From Mesorhizobium amorphae (lineage in GTDB: Bacteria; Pseudomonadota; Alphaproteobacteria; Rhizobiales; Rhizobiaceae): a stretch of 28,438 bases of DNA. The DNA is taken from NCBI GenBank assembly GCA_003240775.1, contig QFNI01000064.1:1-28438 (forward strand). The letters run 5' to 3'. Of this stretch, positions 23,156-28,438 are shown one piece after another (position 1 is the stretch's first letter; the number at the start of each line of letters is the position of its first letter). The position numbers and the translations under genes were made by a program. Below the pieces are notes generated by a model. That model worked only from the letters and a program-made list of their open reading frames with translations. It was not told the origin of the DNA and did not search any database.

Positions 23156-23668
23156 ATGGCAGCGGGAAACGGATTCGGCAACACGCCGTCGCGCGCGGTT
23201 CCGCTTTCGGACCTTTCGGCGGCAGTGCTCGACCCCGTGCTGCGCAAGCGGGCGGGGCTTTCGGTGGCGCTCCTGCAATCGTGGGAAGCAATCGTGGGCG
23301 CGCATGTGGGAAGCCGCTCGCGGCCAGAGAAGGTGCAATGGTCGCGCCGGGTTCGCGAGGGTGGCGACCGCGAGCCGGCCGTGCTGGTGATCGCCTGCGA
23401 GGGAATGGCGGCGCTCGAGCTTCAGCACGAGGCGGGCGAGATCGTCGCGCGCGTCAACCGCTTTCTGGGCTACGAGGCGATCGCACGCGTGAAGCTCGTG
23501 CAGAAGCCGCTGATCCCGGTTTCCCGCCCGCCGCGCCCCGAGCCGCGCGCGCTGACGGCGAGCGAGGCCGAACAGGTGGCGTCCACCGTGGCGCCGGTGG
23601 AGAACGAGGGCCTGCGCGAGGCGCTCGAGCGCCTCGGCGCCTCCGTGCTGCGCGCCCGCCGCAAGTGA
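23156..23668 (+). CDS. DUF721 / DciA-family protein
   Basis: A 170-residue protein with a DUF721 domain at about 20-110: LDPVLRKRAGLSVALLQSWEAIVGAHVGSRSRPEKVQW, then LVIACEGMAALELQHEAGEIVARVNRFLGYEAI. DciA is the ancestral loader of the replicative helicase DnaB in most bacteria lacking DnaC. Alphaproteobacterial members carry this domain, so the same role is likely but not shown here. The C-terminal part is Pro/Arg-rich with a short helix. ATG 23156 is chosen because the upstream extension of the frame overlaps mutY. A family A repeat begins right at its stop codon. Confidence 0.85.
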   Translation: MAAGNGFGNTPSRAVPLSDLSAAVLDPVLRKRAGLSVALLQSWEAIVGAHVGSRSRPEKVQWSRRVREGGDREPAVLVIACEGMAALELQHEAGEIVARVNRFLGYEAIARVKLVQKPLIPVSRPPRPEPRALTASEAEQVASTVAPVENEGLREALERLGASVLRARRK

Positions 23669-23728
23669 GGCGCAACCCTCTCCGCACTTCCCCTCCCCCT
23701 TGAGGGGAGGGGTTAGGGGTGGGGGTGA
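23669..23728 (+). repeat. Family A repeat, copy 5, at the DUF721 stop
   Basis: GGCGCAACCCTCTCCGC starts immediately after the TGA (23666-23668). It leads into the hairpin CCCCTCCCC-CTTGA-GGGGAGGGG and tracts ending GGGGG, TGA. The quadruplex motif is full (four tracts of at least four G, loops A, TTA, T). It lies in the 252-bp gap before the dsbA-like gene. Confidence 0.85.
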
Positions 23729-23782
23729 CGGTTCCACTCCGCCGCCGTTCCTCCAGCCAGTGATCCGATGTTTGCGTAGCGG

Positions 23783-23830
23783 CACCCATACCCCACCCTC
23801 AAAGGGAAGGGAAACCCGGAGCGGCTTCGC
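23783..23830 (-). repeat. Family A repeat, copy 6 (inverted, degenerate)
   Basis: Read on the minus strand it has GCCGCTCCGGGTTTCCC, then a weakened CCCTTCCCTTTGAGGG core and tracts GGG, GGGG and GGG. The hairpin is shortened. It forms an inverted pair with copy 5 across 54 bp. Confidence 0.65.
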
Positions 23831-23920
23831 CGAACACAGCGTCAACCGTCATATTTCATGCCAAGTTGCGCTGTTTGGTGCAGGAAAGCCCGTCCGCCAC
23901 AGTTTCCCGGAAGTGATTCG

Positions 23921-24625
23921 ATGACTTTTTCCCGCCGTTCGGTTCTGTCCACGCTGGCGCTCGCGCCGGCCGCCGTGTGGCTTTCGGCCTGTTCCGAAGC
24001 TGAGGGCCAGACCGCTCAGACCGGCACCGCCGCGCCTGCCGCGCCGGCAGCCGTCAACCTGCCGGAATCCTCGGGCACGGTGGACATGGCCAAGCTGCTC
24101 GAGCCCGGCGCGCTGCCCGACAAGGTGCTGGGCGAAGCGAACGCGCCCGTGACCATCGTCGAATACGCCTCCATGACCTGCCCGCACTGCGCGCATTTCC
24201 ACGAGACGACGCTGCCCACCATCAAGGCCAACTACATCGACACCGGCAAGGCGCGGCTGATCCTGCGCGAATTCGCCTTCGACCCGCGCGCGGAAGCCGG
24301 CTTCATGCTCGCGCGCTGCTCGAACGAGCGCTACTTCCCGATGGTGGACGTGCTCTTCAAGCAGCAGCAGACCTGGGCGGGCGCTCAGGACGCGCGGGAT
24401 GCGCTGCTCCAGATCTCGCGGCTCGCGGGTTTCTCACAGCAGAGTTTCGAGGCTTGCTTGACCGACCAGGCGCTGCTCGACCAAATCAGGGGCGTCAAGG
24501 ATCGCGGTGCCGGTGAGTTCGGCGTGGATTCCACCCCGACCTTCTTCATCAACGGCACGATGTACAAGGGAGCGCTTTCGGTTGAGCAGATGTCGGCCGT
24601 CATCGACAGCTTGCTGGCTGCCTGA
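23921..24625 (+). CDS. DsbA-like thioredoxin-fold lipoprotein
   Basis: A 234-residue exported protein. The N-terminus has a twin-arginine-like SRRSVL, a hydrophobic stretch and a lipobox LSAC (Cys24), so it is probably a membrane-tethered lipoprotein, perhaps exported by Tat. An Ala/Pro/Thr linker leads to a thioredoxin fold with the active site CPHC (Cys87, Cys90) in SMTCPHCAHFH and the cis-proline in DSTPTFFINGTMYKG. CPHC is the DsbA-type site, favouring disulfide formation in periplasmic proteins. GGAAG lies 8 nt before ATG 23921. A homologue next to smc is common in alphaproteobacteria. Confidence 0.92.
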   Translation: MTFSRRSVLSTLALAPAAVWLSACSEAEGQTAQTGTAAPAAPAAVNLPESSGTVDMAKLLEPGALPDKVLGEANAPVTIVEYASMTCPHCAHFHETTLPTIKANYIDTGKARLILREFAFDPRAEAGFMLARCSNERYFPMVDVLFKQQQTWAGAQDARDALLQISRLAGFSQQSFEACLTDQALLDQIRGVKDRGAGEFGVDSTPTFFINGTMYKGALSVEQMSAVIDSLLAA

Positions 24626-24649
24626 CCTCTCGAACGGAGGGCGGGCGCC

Positions 24650-27600
24650 GTGAAGTTCACGCGCCTGCGCATCCTGGGCTTCAAGTCCTTCGTGGAGCCC
24701 GCCGACTTCGTGATCGAAGAAGGGCTGACGGCAGTCGTCGGCCCCAATGGTTGCGGCAAGTCCAACCTGGTGGAGGCGATCCGCTGGGTGATGGGCGAAA
24801 GCTCCTACAAGAACATGCGCGCGTCCGGCATGGACGACGTGATCTTCTCGGGCAACGCTTCGCGGCCCGCCCGCAACACGGCGGAAGTCACGCTGTATCT
24901 CGACAATGGCGACCGCACCGCGCCCGCCGCCTTCAACAATGCCGACGAGCTTCAGGTGTCGCGCCGCATCGAGCGCGCCTCGGGCTCCAACTACCGCATC
25001 AATGGGCGCGAAGCGCGTGCCCGCGACGTGCAGCTTCTGTTCGCCGACCAGTCGACCGGCGCGCGCTCGCCTTCCATGGTGGGGCAGGGGCGGGTGGGCG
25101 AGCTGATCCAGGCCAAGCCCCAGGCCCGCCGCGCGCTGCTCGAAGAGGCCGCGGGCATTTCGGGCCTGCATTCGCGCCGGCACGAGGCCGAGCTTCGGCT
25201 GAAGGCGGCCGAGGCCAATCTCGAACGTCTCGACGACGTGTCCGGCGAACTGCAGACCCGCATCGAGAGCCTGAAGCGCCAGGCGCGCCAGGCGATCCGC
25301 TTCCGCGCGCTGTCGGCCGACCTGCGCGCGGCTGAAGCGACCCTGCTGCACATCCGCTGGACCGAGGCGAAGATCGCGCAAGCCGCCGCCCAGACCGCGC
25401 TCGACAAAGCCACGCTTGCGGTGGCCGAGCGCATGCAGAAACAGATGGCGGCCGTGCGAGACCAGGGCGTGAACATGCACGGCCTGCCCGATCTCCGCAC
25501 GGCCCAGGCGGATGCCGCCAAGGCGCTCGGCCGTCTCGAAGGCGAGCGCCGCGCGATCGACGAGGAACTCGACCGCATCACCGCGCGCGCCCGCGAGATC
25601 GAACGGACCTTGCGCCAGATCGAGGCCGACACGCTGCGCGAGGCGACCATCGCGCGCGACAACGGCGAGGTGCTGGCGCGCCTCGACAAGGAGGAGGCAG
25701 CCCTTCGCGAGGAGGCCGATGCCGCAACCACCATGCGCGAGGCCGCAGCCCTTGCGGACGGCGAAGCCCGCGAACGGCTTCGCGCGAGCGAGGTCCAGGC
25801 GCTGACGCTTGCCGGCGAACATGCCGAAGCCGCTGCCAACCGGCAGGCGGCCGAACGCGCGCTGCGTGGGGCAGCCGAGCGCACGGCGCGGCTTGCCGCG
25901 GAGCGGGCACGGGCCCAGGCGGAGCTGGCTTCCCTCGAAAAAGCCCAAGCCGGCCTGCCCGATCTCGGCGCGCTGCGCAGCGCTTTAGGCCAAGCAGAAG
26001 CGCATCTTCGCGCTGCCGAGGAAGAATTGGCCTTGCGGGCGCAAGCGCTCGACGCCGCGCGGCAGGCGGTCGCGGCAACGGCTGCACCGCTCGGCGAGGC
26101 GCGCGCGGCCTCGGCCCGGCTCGACGGCGAGATCCGCACCTTGCGCAAGCTGATGGAAGGCGGGGGCGGAAAGCGCTTCGCGCCCGTGATCGACGCCATC
26201 CGCGTCGGGCGCGGCTATGAGGCGGCGCTTGCCGCAGCCTTGGGCAGCGATCTCGACGCCTCGCTCCAAAAGGAAGCGCCGCTTCGCTGGGAGGCGCCGG
26301 GCGATGGAGCGGGCGACGCCGCCCTGCCCGAGGGGGTGGAAAGCCTGGGCGATCACGTGGAGGGACCACCCGCGCTGCGGCGGCGGCTCGCCCAGGTGGG
26401 GGTGACGGAAAACGGGGCGGACTTGCAGGCGCTGCTGCAACCCGGCCAGCGGCTGGTGAGCCGGGCCGGCGATCTCTGGCGTTGGGACGGTTTTTGCGCC
26501 CGCGCCGACGCGCCGAGCGCTGCCGCCAGCATGCTCGAACACCGCAATCGCCTGGTGGATGCCGAGCGGGAAGCAGCAGCGGCGCAAGCCGCGCTCGACG
26601 CGCGCAACGCCGAGCGCCAGAGGGCCGAAACCGCACTCCAAGCGGCGATAGGCAGCGAGGCGCAAGCGCGCCAGGCCGTGCGCGGAGCATCGGGCGAGGT
26701 GTCGTCGCTCGGAACGCGGCACAACGAGGCCGAGCGCGTGGCGGGAACAGCGGCCGCCAAGCTTGCCGGCTTGGTCGAAGCACAGAAGCGCTGGGATGCG
26801 GCTCACGCGGAAGCCTCAGCCGAGGAAGCCAGCGTGGCAACCGCGCTTGCCGAGACCCCCGACCCCGCAGCGCTCCAGGCGCGGCTCGATGCGGCACGCG
26901 AGGCGTTTGCGCGTGACCGCGCGGCCCAGGCCGAAACCGTGGCGGGCCTCGACCGTCTCAAGCGCGAGGACGAGGCGCGCCGCCGCAGGCTGGGCGCCAT
27001 CGGCGGCGAGCGCGAGGCGTGGAAGACGCGCGTTGCGGGCGCGGAGCGCCAGCTCGCCACGCTGCGCGGCCGGCGCGAAGAAGCCGAAGGAGAGGCGGCG
27101 CGGCTCGCGACGGCACCCGACGCGCTGGAAGCCCGGCGCCGGGCGCTCCGATCCGAGATCGCAGCCGCCGGTGCCGCGCGCAGTGCCGCATCCGATGCGC
27201 TATCGGCGGCCGAAGATCGGCAGGGCGTGCTCGACCGCGCGGCCTCCGATGCTGCCCAGGCGCTCTCCCAGGCGCGCGAGGAACGCGTTCGCGCGGAAGA
27301 GCGCCTGAACGCGGCCGATGCGCGGCGGAGCGACACGGAGGCGCGCATCCGCGCGAGCCTCGACGTCGCCCCCCACGAAGCCGAGCGGCTGGGCGGGCTC
27401 GCGGCTGGTGAGGCGCTGCCCGACGGCGTGGACACTGAGCGCCGCATCGAACGGCTGAAAAGCGAGATCGATCGGCTGGGCGCGGTGAACCTGCGCGCAG
27501 AGGAAGAAGCGCGCGAACTTGGCTCCCGCTTCGATACGATCCTGGCCGAGCGCGCCGATGTGGTGGAAGCCGTGGGCAAGCTGCGCGGGGGCATCTCCGC

Positions 27601-28102
27601 GCTCAATCGGGAAGGCCGCGAGCGCCTGCTGCAGGCGTTCACCGCGGTGCAGGCGCATTTCCAGCGCCTCTTCACCCACCTGTTCGGCGGGGGCACGGCC
27701 GAACTCGTGCTCGTGGAATCCGACGACCCCCTGGAAGCCGGCCTCGACATCGTGGCCCGCCCGCCCGGCAAGAAGCCGCAGACCATGACGCTTCTGTCAG
27801 GCGGCGAGCAGGCCCTGACGGCGATGTCCCTGATCTTCGCCGTGTTTTTGACGAACCCCGCGCCCGTCTGCGTGCTCGACGAGGTGGACGCACCGCTCGA
27901 CGACCACAATGTCGAGCGTTTCTGCAACCTGCTCGACCAGATGGCCGCAATGACCGACACGCGCTTCATCGTGATCACCCACAATCCGATCACCATGGCG
28001 CGCATGGACCGCTTGTTCGGCGTGACCATGGCCGAGCAAGGCGTGAGCCAGCTCGTCTCGGTCGATCTCCAGGCGGCCGAAGCGCTGCGCGAAACGGCGT
28101 GA
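24650..28102 (+). CDS. smc: Chromosome segregation protein SMC
   Basis: A 1150-residue ATPase that, as a V-shaped dimer with ScpA and ScpB, extrudes and aligns chromosomal DNA loops. The head has Walker A GPNGCGKSN (31-39) and, at the C-terminus, signature LSGGEQ (1049-1054) and Walker B VCVLDEVDAPLDDHN with Asp1077 and Glu1078. The hinge domain lies at about 508-630 (FAPVIDAIRVGRGYEAALAAALG). Long Ala/Arg/Glu-rich coiled coils lie on either side. Length is normal for alphaproteobacteria. GTG 24650 has GGAGG upstream. The strongly biased codons make several long antisense frames in this gene, which I regard as shadows. Confidence 0.97.
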   Translation: MKFTRLRILGFKSFVEPADFVIEEGLTAVVGPNGCGKSNLVEAIRWVMGESSYKNMRASGMDDVIFSGNASRPARNTAEVTLYLDNGDRTAPAAFNNADELQVSRRIERASGSNYRINGREARARDVQLLFADQSTGARSPSMVGQGRVGELIQAKPQARRALLEEAAGISGLHSRRHEAELRLKAAEANLERLDDVSGELQTRIESLKRQARQAIRFRALSADLRAAEATLLHIRWTEAKIAQAAAQTALDKATLAVAERMQKQMAAVRDQGVNMHGLPDLRTAQADAAKALGRLEGERRAIDEELDRITARAREIERTLRQIEADTLREATIARDNGEVLARLDKEEAALREEADAATTMREAAALADGEARERLRASEVQALTLAGEHAEAAANRQAAERALRGAAERTARLAAERARAQAELASLEKAQAGLPDLGALRSALGQAEAHLRAAEEELALRAQALDAARQAVAATAAPLGEARAASARLDGEIRTLRKLMEGGGGKRFAPVIDAIRVGRGYEAALAAALGSDLDASLQKEAPLRWEAPGDGAGDAALPEGVESLGDHVEGPPALRRRLAQVGVTENGADLQALLQPGQRLVSRAGDLWRWDGFCARADAPSAAASMLEHRNRLVDAEREAAAAQAALDARNAERQRAETALQAAIGSEAQARQAVRGASGEVSSLGTRHNEAERVAGTAAAKLAGLVEAQKRWDAAHAEASAEEASVATALAETPDPAALQARLDAAREAFARDRAAQAETVAGLDRLKREDEARRRRLGAIGGEREAWKTRVAGAERQLATLRGRREEAEGEAARLATAPDALEARRRALRSEIAAAGAARSAASDALSAAEDRQGVLDRAASDAAQALSQAREERVRAEERLNAADARRSDTEARIRASLDVAPHEAERLGGLAAGEALPDGVDTERRIERLKSEIDRLGAVNLRAEEEARELGSRFDTILAERADVVEAVGKLRGGISALNREGRERLLQAFTAVQAHFQRLFTHLFGGGTAELVLVESDDPLEAGLDIVARPPGKKPQTMTLLSGGEQALTAMSLIFAVFLTNPAPVCVLDEVDAPLDDHNVERFCNLLDQMAAMTDTRFIVITHNPITMARMDRLFGVTMAEQGVSQLVSVDLQAAEALRETA

Positions 28103-28147
28103 CGGCAGCTGTTGACTGTTGCACGGCTGCGCTTGTGCGGCGGTGGC

Positions 28148-28163
28148 GTTAAGCTATCTTAAC
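28148..28163. promoter_or_regulatory. Perfect palindrome just before the last gene
   Basis: GTTAAG (28148-28153), loop CTAT, CTTAAC (28158-28163) ends 3 bp before ATG 28167. It contains two TTAA blocks 6 bp apart, one short of the CtrA consensus spacing. It occupies the place where a ribosome site would be expected, so as RNA it could occlude translation; as DNA it could be an operator. The choice is open. Confidence 0.4.
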
Positions 28164-28166
28164 GGC

Positions 28167-28438
28167 ATGTTCGTGCGGCGGAACCTCGTTGGATTGTGCG
28201 CGCTGCTGGTTTTGCCGGCAGCGGGCGGCTGCACGCGCACGAGCGACGGCTCCTATGTGCCGATCTACCAGTTCGCCACGACCACCACGCCCTATCTCGA
28301 CGTGATGACGATCGAGCCCACGGCGCCCGAGGCCGATCCGCGCATCGCCTATTTCCCGCCCCCTCCGCCTCCGCCGCGCCTGGCGGCCGAGCTTGCCCCG
28401 CCCCCCGCCCCCCGCCGGACGGCCCGCTCCCCGCGCGC
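28167..28438 (+). CDS. Proline-rich putative lipoprotein, truncated by the window end
   Basis: The first 90 codons of a gene that runs off the window. There is a hydrophobic signal sequence with a weak lipobox AGGC (Cys22), then a Thr/Tyr-rich part (YVPIYQFATTTTPY) and a proline-rich segment with a run of seven prolines and several AP/PP pairs. Such segments span the cell wall or link domains. I do not recognise the family. It begins 64 bp after smc. No ribosome site is evident before ATG 28167; GTG 28173 is an alternative. Confidence 0.6.
   Translation, partial: MFVRRNLVGLCALLVLPAAGGCTRTSDGSYVPIYQFATTTTPYLDVMTIEPTAPEADPRIAYFPPPPPPPRLAAELAPPPAPRRTARSPR

Noticed and set aside
24434..26897. 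Long minus-strand open frames inside smc and the dsbA-like gene
   Set aside because: They are shadows of the strongly biased coiled-coil codons of smc, with low-complexity Arg/Ala/Ser composition and no start context.

Overview
This 28.4 kb window is G+C-rich chromosomal DNA. It most likely comes from an alphaproteobacterium of the order Hyphomicrobiales (Rhizobiales). Support comes from the aa3 oxidase cluster order with a DUF983 gene, an IalB-family protein, a CcrM-type GANTC methylase, the mutY / DUF721 / DsbA-like / smc neighbourhood, and families of short G+C-rich palindromic repeats. Nearly all of it is housekeeping sequence on both strands. I see no prophage, insertion sequence, CRISPR array, tRNA or rRNA.

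Layout. Positions 1-234 hold a 35-bp inverted repeat at the window edge. An ialB-like gene (-) follows, then a 406-bp divergent spacer. From 1151 to 9972 runs a plus-strand block: coxB, coxA, ctaB, a 52-codon membrane ORF, ctaG, coxC, a DUF983 gene and surf1 (cytochrome c oxidase and its assembly factors), followed without a clear break by ispH, thrB and rnhA. A repeat-filled spacer separates rnhA from convergent peroxiredoxin and DsbD-N-like genes. Divergent from these is yqgE, whose stop codon is shared with a minus-strand four-gene run reading thrC, M16 peptidase, GNAT and a membrane GGDEF/EAL protein. A lipoprotein gene diverges from thrC. Next come a HAD-like gene (-), a ccrM with a damaged 5' end (+), a 450-bp repeat island, mutY followed by a HAD hydrolase (-), and DUF721/DciA, a DsbA-like lipoprotein and smc (+). 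A truncated lipoprotein gene ends the window.

How the genes fit together. CoxA, B and C form the oxidase core. CtaB makes heme O for heme A, CtaG delivers copper, and Surf1 assists heme insertion. IspH supplies isoprenoid precursors, which could feed the farnesyl group used by CtaB. ThrB and ThrC are the two last steps of threonine synthesis but sit in separate, opposite operons. MutY, DciA, Smc and CcrM are DNA repair, replication, segregation and cell-cycle functions.

The points most worth a second look are: (1) ccrM, whose reading frame breaks over catalytic motif IV; (2) a dispersed repeat that can fold either as a 9-bp hairpin or as a four-tract G-quadruplex, usually as inverted pairs after genes; (3) an 82-bp tandem repeat whose two hairpins differ by compensatory changes; (4) a HAD protein lacking its nucleophile; (5) a GGDEF/EAL protein with a decayed GGDEF motif; and (6) a small ORF with a strong ribosome site overlapping the start of coxB. 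No clearly new multi-gene system is visible. All calls were read by eye, without database searches.
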